Below are positions 36,488-46,059 of a stretch of 64,000 nucleotides of DNA, piece after piece; positions within the stretch are counted from its first letter, which is position 1; every line of letters starts with the position of its first letter. The translations under genes and the position numbers were made by a program. The notes under the pieces were generated by a model. That model made no database searches. It was not told the origin of the DNA and saw only the letters and a program-made list of their open reading frames with translations. The DNA is from Gimesia aquarii (GTDB taxonomy: Bacteria; Planctomycetota; Planctomycetia; Planctomycetales; Planctomycetaceae): assembly GCF_007748195.1 (NCBI RefSeq), contig NZ_CP037920.1:5733800-5797799 (forward strand), in the 5' to 3' direction.

Positions 36488-39163
36488 ATGGCTTCCGGAA
36501 ATCCTTTTGGCGCGGAAAGTCAATTAAAAACAGCAGACGGAGAACTGAGTTACTTCCGCCTGCAGAAACTGATTGATGATGGCATTGGTGAAATTGAAAC
36601 TCTTCCGTATTCGATTCGTGTCTTACTTGAATCGTGCCTGCGAAATGTGGATGGATTCGTTGTCAATGAAGCCGATGTCAATAATCTGGCCAACTGGAGT
36701 GCTGAATCGCCGAACCCAGTAGAAATTCCATTTAAGCCTGGTCGTGTCGTATTACAAGATTTCACAGGTGTTCCCGCTGTCGTCGATCTGGCCGCTCTTA
36801 GAAGCGCCATGGTACGGCTCGGCGGTGATCCTCAAAAAATCAATCCACTTGTGCCATGCGACCTGGTGATCGACCACTCGGTTCAAGTCGATGAGTTTGC
36901 GACCCGGTTCTCACTGCAACACAATGTGGAAAAAGAATTCGAACGCAATCAGGAACGCTATCAGTTTCTCCGTTGGGGGCAACAGGCATTGAACAACTTC
37001 AGTGTCGTGCCTCCTGCAACCGGAATTGTGCATCAAGTTAACCTGGAATATCTGGCCAAAGTAGTACTCACTAAAGACGGAGTTGCCTATCCCGACAGTC
37101 TGGTCGGTACCGACAGCCATACGACAATGATCAACGGCCTGGGAGTTGTTGGTTGGGGAGTTGGTGGCATTGAAGCTGAAGCAGTAATGCTTGGCCAACC
37201 CATTTATATGCTGACACCAGAAGTTGTCGGCTTCAAACTCACAGGTGGACTTCCAGAAGGAGCCACCGCCACTGACCTGGTACTCAGAATCGTACAGATG
37301 TTGCGCGAGCACGGTGTTGTAGGCAAGTTTGTTGAATTTTACGGTCCTGGATTATCAAACATGAGTCTGGCCGACCGCGCTACCATTGCCAACATGGCAC
37401 CGGAATACGGTGCCACAATCGGCTTCTTTCCCGTAGATGATGAAACACTGAATTACATGCGTCGTACCGGTCGAACTGAGGCCGAAGTCGATCTGGTAGA
37501 TCGCTATTACAAAGCACAAGGTCTGTTCCGAACTGACAGTTCGCCCGAACCACGTTTCACAAGTGGCTTACAATTGGATCTTTCCACCGTTGAAGTGTCT
37601 CTCGCCGGACCGAAACGTCCACAGGACCGCATCGCCTTGACCGAAATGAAATCACAGTGGCACAGAGATCTGGGCGAAACATTCGGCAAATCTGATCCTT
37701 CGGAAACGAGTGTGGCTGTCGAATATGATAACCAGAATTTCAATCTCGAAGATGGGTCGGTTGTGATCGCCGCTATTACCAGTTGTACGAATACCAGTAA
37801 TCCTTCAGTGATGATTGGTGCTGGATTGTTGGCAAAGAAAGCTGCTGAAAAAGGCCTTACACGAAAACCCTGGGTCAAAACCAGTTTGGCTCCTGGAAGC
37901 CGCGTCGTTACAGATTACCTGGAAAAATCGGGACTCACCCCCTACCTCGATCAACTTGGGTTTAATCTAGTTGGCTATGGTTGTACAACCTGCATTGGAA
38001 ACAGTGGGCCACTTCCTCAGCCAATTTCCAAGGCCATCAACGAGAATGATATCGTCGCATCTGCCGTGCTTTCTGGGAACCGTAACTTTGAAGGTCGCAT
38101 TAGCCCCGATGTTCGTGCAAACTATCTCGCCAGTCCTCCGCTGGTCGTTGCCTATGCTCTGGCAGGAACTACGGATATCGATTTGAGCACGGATCCTCTG
38201 GGACAAGATCAAGCAGGTAACGATGTCTTCCTGAAAGATCTCTGGCCCTCCCAGGCTGAAGTCAATGCGGCTATGGAATCTTCGATCACCCCGGAAATGT
38301 TCCGAGAACAGTATGGGAAAGCAACAGAAGGTTCTCCTGAATGGCAAGCCATCAATGGCGGTGATGGGGACATTTTTGCATGGGATGAAAAAAGCACCTA
38401 CGTGCAGGAACCACCTTTCTTTGTTGATATGCCAACCACTCCTGCTCCCATCAGTTCGATCACGGGAGCGCGTGTACTCGTTTCTGTGGGAGACTCTGTA
38501 ACCACCGATCATATTTCTCCCGCTGGAGCGATCAAAGCCGACTCACCCGCTGGTAAGTATCTTCAGGAAAATGGTGTCACTCCCCAAAATTTCAACAGCT
38601 ACGGTAGCCGACGTGGCAATGACCGGGTGATGACACGCGGAACGTTTGCGAACATTCGTCTCAGTAACTTACTCGCCCCCGGAACCACCGGTGGTGTGAC
38701 CACTTACCTTCCTACCGGCGATCAGACTTCGATTTACGAAGCGTCACTCAAATACAAAGAAGCAGGTAAACCTCTAATTGTGCTGGCCGGTGGTGATTAT
38801 GGAATGGGTTCTTCACGCGACTGGGCTGCCAAAGGAACATTCCTGCTGGGTATCAAAGCAGTCATCGCCACCTCATTCGAGCGAATTCACCGATCCAATC
38901 TGGTCGGAATGGGTGTGCTGCCTTTGCAATTCCGTGATGGCGAAAGCCGTGAAGAACTGGGACTGGATGGAACAGAATCATTCGACATTGAACTGGATGA
39001 CGATCTGAAGCCAGGTCAAGCCATTCGCGTAACCGCTACCAAAGCAGATGGGACTCAGGTTCTGTTTACCGCTCAGTGTCGTGTGGATACACCGGTGGAA
39101 GTCGAATACTACCGGAATGGCGGCATCCTGCATAAAGTACTCCGAGATCTGGCACAATCCTGA
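36488..39163 (+). CDS. acnA: Aconitate hydratase
   Basis: Aconitase A isomerises citrate to isocitrate in the TCA cycle. The 891-residue chain has [37 protein letters not shown], the first cluster cysteine in [18 protein letters not shown], and the other two in [14 protein letters not shown]. The swivel domain has [34 protein letters not shown], and [16 protein letters not shown]. Length and motifs are those of AcnA. The start ATG follows GAGGAG. Confidence 0.98.
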   Translation: MASGNPFGAESQLKTADGELSYFRLQKLIDDGIGEIETLPYSIRVLLESCLRNVDGFVVNEADVNNLANWSAESPNPVEIPFKPGRVVLQDFTGVPAVVDLAALRSAMVRLGGDPQKINPLVPCDLVIDHSVQVDEFATRFSLQHNVEKEFERNQERYQFLRWGQQALNNFSVVPPATGIVHQVNLEYLAKVVLTKDGVAYPDSLVGTDSHTTMINGLGVVGWGVGGIEAEAVMLGQPIYMLTPEVVGFKLTGGLPEGATATDLVLRIVQMLREHGVVGKFVEFYGPGLSNMSLADRATIANMAPEYGATIGFFPVDDETLNYMRRTGRTEAEVDLVDRYYKAQGLFRTDSSPEPRFTSGLQLDLSTVEVSLAGPKRPQDRIALTEMKSQWHRDLGETFGKSDPSETSVAVEYDNQNFNLEDGSVVIAAITSCTNTSNPSVMIGAGLLAKKAAEKGLTRKPWVKTSLAPGSRVVTDYLEKSGLTPYLDQLGFNLVGYGCTTCIGNSGPLPQPISKAINENDIVASAVLSGNRNFEGRISPDVRANYLASPPLVVAYALAGTTDIDLSTDPLGQDQAGNDVFLKDLWPSQAEVNAAMESSITPEMFREQYGKATEGSPEWQAINGGDGDIFAWDEKSTYVQEPPFFVDMPTTPAPISSITGARVLVSVGDSVTTDHISPAGAIKADSPAGKYLQENGVTPQNFNSYGSRRGNDRVMTRGTFANIRLSNLLAPGTTGGVTTYLPTGDQTSIYEASLKYKEAGKPLIVLAGGDYGMGSSRDWAAKGTFLLGIKAVIATSFERIHRSNLVGMGVLPLQFRDGESREELGLDGTESFDIELDDDLKPGQAIRVTATKADGTQVLFTAQCRVDTPVEVEYYRNGGILHKVLRDLAQS

Positions 39164-39174
39164 TTCGTGATTTG

Positions 39175-40119
39175 ATGAAACCTGTCTATGAAGTCGATCT
39201 GATCGTCGAGAAATACCTGAATGGTGCTCGCATTGATCGGTTTCTGAGTCGTCATTTCAGAAATTATTCGACATATCGTTTACAACGTATGGTGCAGGCT
39301 GGCTTTGCCAGAGTCAATGAGATACCTGCCCATCCACTGCAGCGCGTGTTTTGTGGGCAGCAAGTCAGCATTGCGCTTGTAGAGCCTCCAGACAAAACAT
39401 ATGAACCGGAACCGTTGCCGCTGGAAGTCCTGTTTGAAGACGCCTGGTTAATCATTATTAACAAACCTCCCGGAATCATTGCGCATCCGGCTGGTAAGAT
39501 TTTATCAGGAACCGTTGCCAACGCACTCCAATTTTATTTGGATCATCAAACAGGAATTCGTAGCCTGTTAAGACCGGGCATTGTGCACCGCCTTGATCAA
39601 TTTACCAGTGGTATCTTAATCGTGGCGAAAGAGCATGTGGCACATCGGAATCTTTCGATTCAGTTTCAGAAAAATCAAATCAGAAAATCGTATATCGCAA
39701 TTGTACGAGGCAGCCCTCAACAGGATCAATTTGAAAACCGTTCTGCCATCGGGGAACACCCCACACAAGCGGGAGTCTGCATGTCTACACATCCACAGGC
39801 ACTGCGTGCAAAATCGGCTTTGACAAAATTTGAAGTGCTAGAGCGTTTTCCACATTATTCGTTGCTACGGGCATTCCCGCAAACAGGTCGATTGCATCAA
39901 ATTCGCGTTCATCTGGCGGATCTAGGATTTCCCATCATCGCCGATGATTTCTATGGAAACGATGAATCTCTCTCTACCGAACGGCAACTCATTACGAGAC
40001 AAGCACTGCATGCCGAACAAATTGAGTTCACTCATCCCATCACGAATCTATGTATGAAAATAACCGCTGGAGCACCCGATGACTTTCACCAGACGCTCCA
40101 GCGGTTACGGAGTGCCTAG
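39175..40119 (+). CDS. RluA-family pseudouridine synthase
   Basis: A 314-residue enzyme that isomerises uridine to pseudouridine in structured RNA. Residues 5-70 form an S4-like domain (RIDRFLSRHFRNYSTYRLQRMVQAGFARVNE). The catalytic core has IINKPPGIIAHP and the active-site Asp in RPGIVHRLDQFTSGILIVAK. The usual RTGRHHQIR binding motif appears as QTGRLHQIRVHLADLGFPI. A TTG three bases upstream could also start the frame. Its stop codon overlaps that of the convergent transhydrogenase gene through a shared CTAG. Which RNA site it modifies is not known. Confidence 0.92.
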   Translation: MKPVYEVDLIVEKYLNGARIDRFLSRHFRNYSTYRLQRMVQAGFARVNEIPAHPLQRVFCGQQVSIALVEPPDKTYEPEPLPLEVLFEDAWLIIINKPPGIIAHPAGKILSGTVANALQFYLDHQTGIRSLLRPGIVHRLDQFTSGILIVAKEHVAHRNLSIQFQKNQIRKSYIAIVRGSPQQDQFENRSAIGEHPTQAGVCMSTHPQALRAKSALTKFEVLERFPHYSLLRAFPQTGRLHQIRVHLADLGFPIIADDFYGNDESLSTERQLITRQALHAEQIEFTHPITNLCMKITAGAPDDFHQTLQRLRSA

Positions 40120-41600
40120 ACCTCAATGGTTTCCTGTTCGTCCAGTTCAGTTTGCGATTTGTCCTCGGCGGATTGTTCGGCATTCGCTTTCGTGAGTCTG
40201 GCTTCTTCGAATAAACGATCCAAACTCATTTTTTCCAGCCCATCAAAGGCGGCTACTTTATAGCATTCCGCCATAGTGGGGTAATTAAAGACTGCATTGC
40301 GGAAGTACTCAATCGTACCACCAAATGACATCACAGTCTGGCCAATATGTACAATTTCTGTCGCAGACTCTCCGATGGCATGAATGCCAAGAATCCTCAA
40401 TGTTTCGCGGTGAAAGAGAATTTTCAACATCCCTTCTGTATCACCTGAGATTTGTCCTCGCGCAATTTCCCGATAGCGGGCTGCCCCCACTTCGTAAGGA
40501 ACATGTTCTTCGGTCAACTGTTGCTCAGTTTTCCCAATCATCGAAATTTCGGGAATGGTAAACAAACCATAAGGCATAATATCAAAGGCCTCAAATGGTT
40601 CATTAAACGCATTACAAACCACTCGTCTTCCCTGCTCCATCGAAACACTGGCAAGAGCAGGAAAACCGACAATATCGCCGGCCCCGTAGATGTGAGGGAC
40701 CCAAGTCTGATGCTCCTCATTGCACCACAGTCGACCACGTTCATCTGGTTCCAACCCGGCTGCCTGGAAATTCAATTCGTCGGCATCGCCCACACGCCCC
40801 ACTGTATATAATACAGAATCAGCTACGAGACGCTTTCCACTTTCTGTCTGGACGGCTGCCATTTTATCGGAGAATCGTTCGATCCCTACAACCTCTTCTC
40901 CCATACGGAAAACCATTCCTAAAGATCGGGCATGGTGAATCAACGCGTCAATGATTTCTTGATCGCAAAATTCGAGCAAGCGTTCTCGGCCATCTAAGAC
41001 AGTCACTTCAACACCCAATGTAGCGAACATAATCGCATATTCGATCCCAATCACGCCACCACCAACAACAATCATTGAGCGGGGAATCTGCTTCAGATCG
41101 AGTATTTCGTCGGAATCAAAGATAGTTTTTCCATCAAAAGGAATGTGTGAAGGACGAGAAGGTTTTGTACCCGTCGCCACCAGAATATACTCCCCATACA
41201 ATTTCTTTCGCCCCGTTTCGCAATCTACTTCCACGTCATGCGGACTGGCAAATCTGGCCTCACCTATGAATACTTCAACGCCATTTCGCTCTAATTGATC
41301 GTGTATCACATCCAATTCATTTTCAGCAACGCTGGCCAGCTTCAAGCGGAGATCCTGCATTGTGATGCGGCGTTTTTTGCGATACTGCTTGCTATAAACA
41401 TCACGATGACGATATCCAGTGAGATACAGAATGGCTTCACGCATCGTTTTTGAAGGGATCGTGCCTTTATGCAAACAGACTCCCCCCATCCCACGAAAAT
41501 TGCGTTCAATAATGGCTACCCGCTTCCCCAGCTTCGATGCGGCAATCGCCGCTTTATGCCCAGCTGGGCCACTTCCAATAATGACAAGATCGTATTTCAT
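40116..41600 (-). CDS. sthA: Si-specific soluble NAD(P)+ transhydrogenase
   Basis: SthA moves hydride between NADH and NADP. The 494-residue flavoprotein begins KYDLVIIGSGPAGHKAAIAASKLGKRVAIIE. Its CLHKGTIPSK site has one Cys where lipoamide dehydrogenases have the redox pair CxxxxC, which points to SthA. The second nucleotide-binding motif is VVGGGVIGIEYA, and the C-terminal dimer domain contains GIHAIGESATEIVHIGQ. The frame opens 23 codons earlier, but homology starts at this ATG. A charged tail rich in Glu and Gln follows the domain. Confidence 0.93.
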   Translation of the reverse strand: MKYDLVIIGSGPAGHKAAIAASKLGKRVAIIERNFRGMGGVCLHKGTIPSKTMREAILYLTGYRHRDVYSKQYRKKRRITMQDLRLKLASVAENELDVIHDQLERNGVEVFIGEARFASPHDVEVDCETGRKKLYGEYILVATGTKPSRPSHIPFDGKTIFDSDEILDLKQIPRSMIVVGGGVIGIEYAIMFATLGVEVTVLDGRERLLEFCDQEIIDALIHHARSLGMVFRMGEEVVGIERFSDKMAAVQTESGKRLVADSVLYTVGRVGDADELNFQAAGLEPDERGRLWCNEEHQTWVPHIYGAGDIVGFPALASVSMEQGRRVVCNAFNEPFEAFDIMPYGLFTIPEISMIGKTEQQLTEEHVPYEVGAARYREIARGQISGDTEGMLKILFHRETLRILGIHAIGESATEIVHIGQTVMSFGGTIEYFRNAVFNYPTMAECYKVAAFDGLEKMSLDRLFEEARLTKANAEQSAEDKSQTELDEQETIEV

Positions 41601-41928
41601 AGAACTATTCTCAATGTACATTTCTAACTTGACGGACCTGTTTCTTAAAGACGAGAGATCCATCCTCAAATGTCAATATAAGAAAACTGATTAGATTTTT
41701 TGCGTAAACAACAACCTTTCTCTTCGACAATGTGGCGAAGTAGAAAAGATATAAAGATTGAATCAATTCCTGAAACAAGCTATTTTGCGTATATCTTGAC
41801 GGTTATACTATTTATGTTGCGTCTATAAGGACTGGTGCGCCAGGGATATTCCTCCCAAAAAGGATAAACTAAGAGTCAGCCACTCTTTCAATATCCCGTG
41901 TTATGATGACAAATTAAAGGAATCACTG

Positions 41929-42936
41929 ATGAACTATCAGATCCGCAAAATCTGGAACGTCTCCGAGAGTGAACATACACCTGAAACGGTATTTCAGAAT
42001 CGTAAAGCACATCGGCGGGAGTTTCTGAAAATGATGGGCTATGGTGTAGGAATCGCTGGTTTTTCAGATCTTCTTTCAGGTTGTCAACAAGCGACTGAGG
42101 AGGAAATTGAGAAAGCGGGTGCCGTTGCTCCACTGCCTGAGGCATTTCAATCGATCTATCCAGCCCCTCACAACCCCACTTTTAAGTATGGTCGCCCGGA
42201 GACGGTCCCCAAAGAGGCAGAAGAATTCACCAACTTTTATGAATTCACAGGTCCGACTACCAAAGAAGCCTGGAAGTACGTTGAGAATTTCATAACTACT
42301 CCCTGGTCAGTCAGTGTAGAGGGAGAATGTGAAAAACCTCGCACATTTGATATGGATGATTTTTATAAGGAAATGAAATTTGAAGAGCGTGCCTATCGTC
42401 ATCGCTGTGTTGAAACATGGGCCATGTGCGTTCCCTGGACTGGATTCGCTCTTTCCCACTTATTGAAACTTGTAGAACCCAAGCCAACCGCAAAATTTGT
42501 GGCGTTCGAGACCTTCAACAAACCGAACGAAGCGCCCTATATGAAAGCAAATGGTACTGCATACTGGCCTTGGCCTTATACTGAAGGCTTGAGTATGGCT
42601 GAGGCCATGAACGAGCTTACGTTTATTGCAACCGGCCTGTATGGTAAACCACTACTCAAGCAGAATGGTGCCCCCATTCGTCTGGTTGTTCCCTGGAAAT
42701 ATGGGTTCAAGTCCGGTAAATCCATTGTCAAAATCAAGCTCACCTCCGAACAACCAGTTACTTTTTGGAATAGCGTCAACCCCGACGAATACGGGTTCGT
42801 GGCTAACGTCAATCCTGATGTTCCTCATCCTCGGTGGAGCCAGCGTACTGAGTGGATGCTGGGAACTGAAAAACGCTACGATACAAAGCTATATAACGGA
42901 TATGGTGAGTATGTAAGTGGACTCTACACTGGTTAA
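41929..42936 (+). CDS. msrP: Protein-methionine-sulfoxide reductase catalytic subunit MsrP-like (Tat-exported molybdoenzyme)
   Basis: A 335-residue sulfite-oxidase-fold protein very similar to E. coli MsrP (YedY) along its length: HTPETVFQNR, TNFYEFTGPTTKE, the molybdenum ligand Cys160 in YRHRCVETWAMCVPWTGF, VAFETF, GAPIRLVVPWKYGFKSGKSIVKIKL, and PDEYGFVANVNPDVPHPRWSQ. The Tat signal has RREFLKMMGYGVGIAGF and ends in LLSGC (Cys52), which resembles a lipobox, so the protein may be a Tat-exported lipoprotein. It reduces methionine sulfoxide in periplasmic proteins in the known family. No msrQ is adjacent. Confidence 0.9.
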   Translation: MNYQIRKIWNVSESEHTPETVFQNRKAHRREFLKMMGYGVGIAGFSDLLSGCQQATEEEIEKAGAVAPLPEAFQSIYPAPHNPTFKYGRPETVPKEAEEFTNFYEFTGPTTKEAWKYVENFITTPWSVSVEGECEKPRTFDMDDFYKEMKFEERAYRHRCVETWAMCVPWTGFALSHLLKLVEPKPTAKFVAFETFNKPNEAPYMKANGTAYWPWPYTEGLSMAEAMNELTFIATGLYGKPLLKQNGAPIRLVVPWKYGFKSGKSIVKIKLTSEQPVTFWNSVNPDEYGFVANVNPDVPHPRWSQRTEWMLGTEKRYDTKLYNGYGEYVSGLYTG

Positions 42937-43260
42937 TAAACCACTGCACCATGGACTAAAATACTGATTAGTCGACGATAAACGCCAAAAAGTCTCTGAT
43001 CTGAACATGACTCGAAAGTATTCATAAATTCAGATCGAAACAGAAATATGAATTTATTTTACCACACCCACAGAGCCTAAACACAAGCCTGAATACGTAT
43101 TTCTCTCATCAAAATGCTACACGGAGTCACTTGACGCTCTAGAACTCTAAATGTTACGATCCAAAATGAATTCATTTCAGCCTGTTACTACTGAGAATCT
43201 GGATTACTACCAAGTTCAATCATGTGAAACTACTTCAGAGTCACTTCAAGGGGATTAATT
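42937..43260. other. 324-bp gap after msrP
   Basis: AT-rich, no gene or strong terminator seen. A TTGACG near 43134 could be a -35 for the next gene, but no good -10 follows at proper distance. Confidence 0.4.
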
Positions 43261-44829
43261 ATGGTTTTTTCAAGAGTAATCAAACTTATGAAACCAACTG
43301 TGTTTCTTTTGATTCTAACAAATACTTTTGATGCGATTGCTGAGGAACCAATTGCAAAATTTTCCGTTAAAGTTGATCTAGGTAAAGATGTTGGTCAGAG
43401 CTTCGGGACGTTATTTGAAGTTCGCAATAAAAAAAACCAGGTGATTGCAGGGGCTGGATTCCTTGATGTCTATAACACACGGTTTCGCAGTGACAGGCAT
43501 ACTTTACAGTTCTTCGTTCGTCCGGAACACAATGCCAGAAACTTTTCTGTCAAGCGGTTATCACATCCTGATTTAGACTGTGGAATCTATTTACTTGACC
43601 TGGATCAAAAACTTCAGGCCTGGAGCAGCGTCCGAAATAACTTAGTTCGCTTGTGGAACCCAGAGACTCAAACATGGTCTGACGCACCAATTCCTCAAAC
43701 AGGACGCGTTCTTTCTGGTGATGGAATCATGCGCTTGGGAAATGGAATCCTTACTTTTACTTCCGGAAAGGTCGCATTCAATGATCGCGTGATTCTGACC
43801 CCACCTGAAAAGGGGAGGTATTATAATTTTTATTATGCGCTGGGACGGTTATTTTTCTATCACACCGATCGAAACGAGAAGAAAGGTTTCACAAAAATTT
43901 ATGCCTGCCCGTGGACCAGCGATTCAAAAGAGCCGATCGATTTAAAGCAAGCCACTATCATGGATGCAAAATATGTAGGTGCCACACCCTTCGCCTGGGG
44001 GCAATACCGGGATGAAGTCCTTACAGTTTCGAACTATGGTGGCGTCTATGTTTTTAGTGATTCACGATGGAAGACTTTGGCTGAGGCACAAAAAGGAGTG
44101 AGTTTTCAAGTTTATTCGATGCTGAATTATCATGACCGATTACTGATGGCGCAATATCCCACCGGTGAACTTTTTGAATATCGTGGTCAAGAACTAAAGC
44201 GCTTAAAAGGATGGCCACCAAAATTACCAGGAGTCTCTTCATCTGCACGAGAAGCTCAGACCATGGCCATCTATCGGGGTGATCTGATCGTGGGGGTCTG
44301 GCCGTGGGCCGAAATCTGGCGATATAATCTTGATGATGAAAAGTGGCACTCAATGGGCAGACTGTTTTCTCATCCGGAACTCACCGACAAAACAACGCAT
44401 CCCTACGAAGCCGAAGCCAAAAAATTTGGGTTGGTAGCCAATCATTGGGGACAACGTGTCACCGGCATGGTTCCATTGGGCAACGCGTTAATGCTCTCGA
44501 CATCAACGAAGGGTACTTACCAATGGTTTGACAAATATAAATTTCTGACTGATGCCCAACGGCGTGAATACGGATCTGTAGTTGAACTTCACATGTCTGG
44601 AAATTTAGCAACACAGATCAAATGGAAAAATCGCCCCATCAAAATTGAATTCGTCGTTGAAAAGAATCGACTCATCATTCGCCAGGATAGTAAAAAAATC
44701 GCACAAACGGAGTTTAAAGTCAACAACCCCAATATTTTTCATGGAACTTCAATCAACTGGGGCCAAGGTGTTTTTGGAGATCTCAATGGTAAACTGAAGT
44801 CAAAAAAATCTACTGAAACAGCGAATTAA
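43261..44829 (+). CDS. Secreted hypothetical protein, beta-rich
   Basis: A 522-residue protein with an N-terminal hydrophobic signal (VFLLILTNTFDAIAEE). The body is beta-rich with repeated Trp-containing strands such as LVRLWNPETQTWSD, YNFYYALGRLFFYH, GGVYVFSDSRWKTL and DLIVGVWPWAEIWRYNLDDEKWHSMG. These suggest a propeller-like fold of the kelch type. No catalytic motif was recognised. AAGGGGA lies before the ATG. The gene stands alone, with a terminator hairpin about 120 bp downstream. Confidence 0.65.
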   Translation: MVFSRVIKLMKPTVFLLILTNTFDAIAEEPIAKFSVKVDLGKDVGQSFGTLFEVRNKKNQVIAGAGFLDVYNTRFRSDRHTLQFFVRPEHNARNFSVKRLSHPDLDCGIYLLDLDQKLQAWSSVRNNLVRLWNPETQTWSDAPIPQTGRVLSGDGIMRLGNGILTFTSGKVAFNDRVILTPPEKGRYYNFYYALGRLFFYHTDRNEKKGFTKIYACPWTSDSKEPIDLKQATIMDAKYVGATPFAWGQYRDEVLTVSNYGGVYVFSDSRWKTLAEAQKGVSFQVYSMLNYHDRLLMAQYPTGELFEYRGQELKRLKGWPPKLPGVSSSAREAQTMAIYRGDLIVGVWPWAEIWRYNLDDEKWHSMGRLFSHPELTDKTTHPYEAEAKKFGLVANHWGQRVTGMVPLGNALMLSTSTKGTYQWFDKYKFLTDAQRREYGSVVELHMSGNLATQIKWKNRPIKIEFVVEKNRLIIRQDSKKIAQTEFKVNNPNIFHGTSINWGQGVFGDLNGKLKSKKSTETAN

Positions 44830-44951
44830 AGGGCTACCGGGACTCCACCTCATTCGTAGCAAAGTAAATTATCGCTGCCGGAAAGTCGAACGAATATCAA
44901 GTTCCCAAGCTCAATTGAAATGATCCCACATCAAACAACATCTATAAAAAA

Positions 44952-44983
44952 AAGCACAGGTGAAGTCATCTTCACCTGTGCTT
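44952..44983. terminator. Bidirectional intrinsic terminator
   Basis: A perfect 14-bp stem (AAGCACAGGTGAAG with its complement) and a 4-nt loop lie between convergent genes. On the minus strand it is followed by a T-run, so it terminates the Bax-inhibitor-like gene best. Confidence 0.9.
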
Positions 44984-45027
44984 GTAATTGGTCATTCAAA
45001 CTAAGTCTGCTTGAGGTAGAGACTCGC

Positions 45028-45762
45028 TTAGTCGTTTGATGAGAACATCATGACAATTCGCAAGACATACCAGAATAGTGTAGCAATCGCAGCAAACAGA
45101 GCTAACGAAGCAGATACGTACTGGTCGGTTGAGTAATGATGTAACACGTTCGAAGTATCATACAATATGAAGCCACTCATCAGGATAATCATCGCAGCGG
45201 CAAACCAGAGCCCCAGTGAGAATCCAAAAATAGAAGCACCAATGGCTATACCAATGGCTCCAAACATGGCGATGGTTAGAAAACCACCCATGAAAGAAAA
45301 ATCTGCCCCTGTGACAAACACATAGGCAGTCAGCCCTCCAAAAATGCAAAGAGTGATAACCGCAGCAATAGGTATGACTGTCGGATCAGCTAATCGAGTT
45401 GCAATGTAAAGGATAGGCACAAAGATCAGGGCTTCGGCGACAATATAAATTCCCAAACCGGCATATTGTGTTGCGAGAGATTTCGCACTTGATGCCATAG
45501 AACTGGCAACCCAACTCGCGCCCATGAAGGCGATCAATACCAGCCACCAGTTACCACCGATGGCATTCATCATCCCATTTACTAAAGTATCGCTGCTAAA
45601 CAGGATAAATTCCAACCCCATGAAGGCCATGATCGCACCAGCCAGGTGCATGTACGTTTTGCGAATAAAAGCGGCTCGCTCGGAGGCAATTGCGTCAATG
45701 GCAAAAACACCTCCGCCAGCCGTTGTATCCTGTTCGTAATAATCAGGACTATAGTTATTCAT
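45028..45762 (-). CDS. Bax inhibitor-1/YccA family membrane protein
   Basis: A 244-residue inner-membrane protein with about seven hydrophobic helices. Family-like segments are RAAFIRKTYMHLAGAIMAFMGLE, the internal GASWVASSMASSAKSLATQYAGLGIYIVAEALIFVPIL, and the C-terminal ILYDTSNVLHHYSTDQYVSASLALFAAIATLFWYVLRI. Bacterial members have been linked to FtsH (YccA) or to calcium leak (YetJ). The start at 45762 begins MNNYSPDYYEQD and has GGAG upstream. The frame itself opens 15 codons earlier. Confidence 0.9.
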   Translation of the reverse strand: MNNYSPDYYEQDTTAGGGVFAIDAIASERAAFIRKTYMHLAGAIMAFMGLEFILFSSDTLVNGMMNAIGGNWWLVLIAFMGASWVASSMASSAKSLATQYAGLGIYIVAEALIFVPILYIATRLADPTVIPIAAVITLCIFGGLTAYVFVTGADFSFMGGFLTIAMFGAIGIAIGASIFGFSLGLWFAAAMIILMSGFILYDTSNVLHHYSTDQYVSASLALFAAIATLFWYVLRIVMMFSSND

Positions 45763-46059
45763 TGACAGTGTTCTCCAATTGAGTGAGTAAGGATATTCCA
45801 AGTGCATATGGATTGAGCAAAGGTATTATATTTCATTGAGCCTGCAGATCAATCTGAAGAGATCACTCACAGGCACGATAATTATAGATCACAGTGCACA
45901 TAATTCAAGTAGCAACAATCTCCTTTTCGTTTTTCCCAGGTTAACTGAAACTGGTTCAGAGGCCGCAGATGCTGATTACTTGATTGTGCCTACGCAATGG
46001 TTGTGTTATTTCATACGTAAGTTTATGTCAAACCGGTCAATGAATTCTATCAAATTCAT

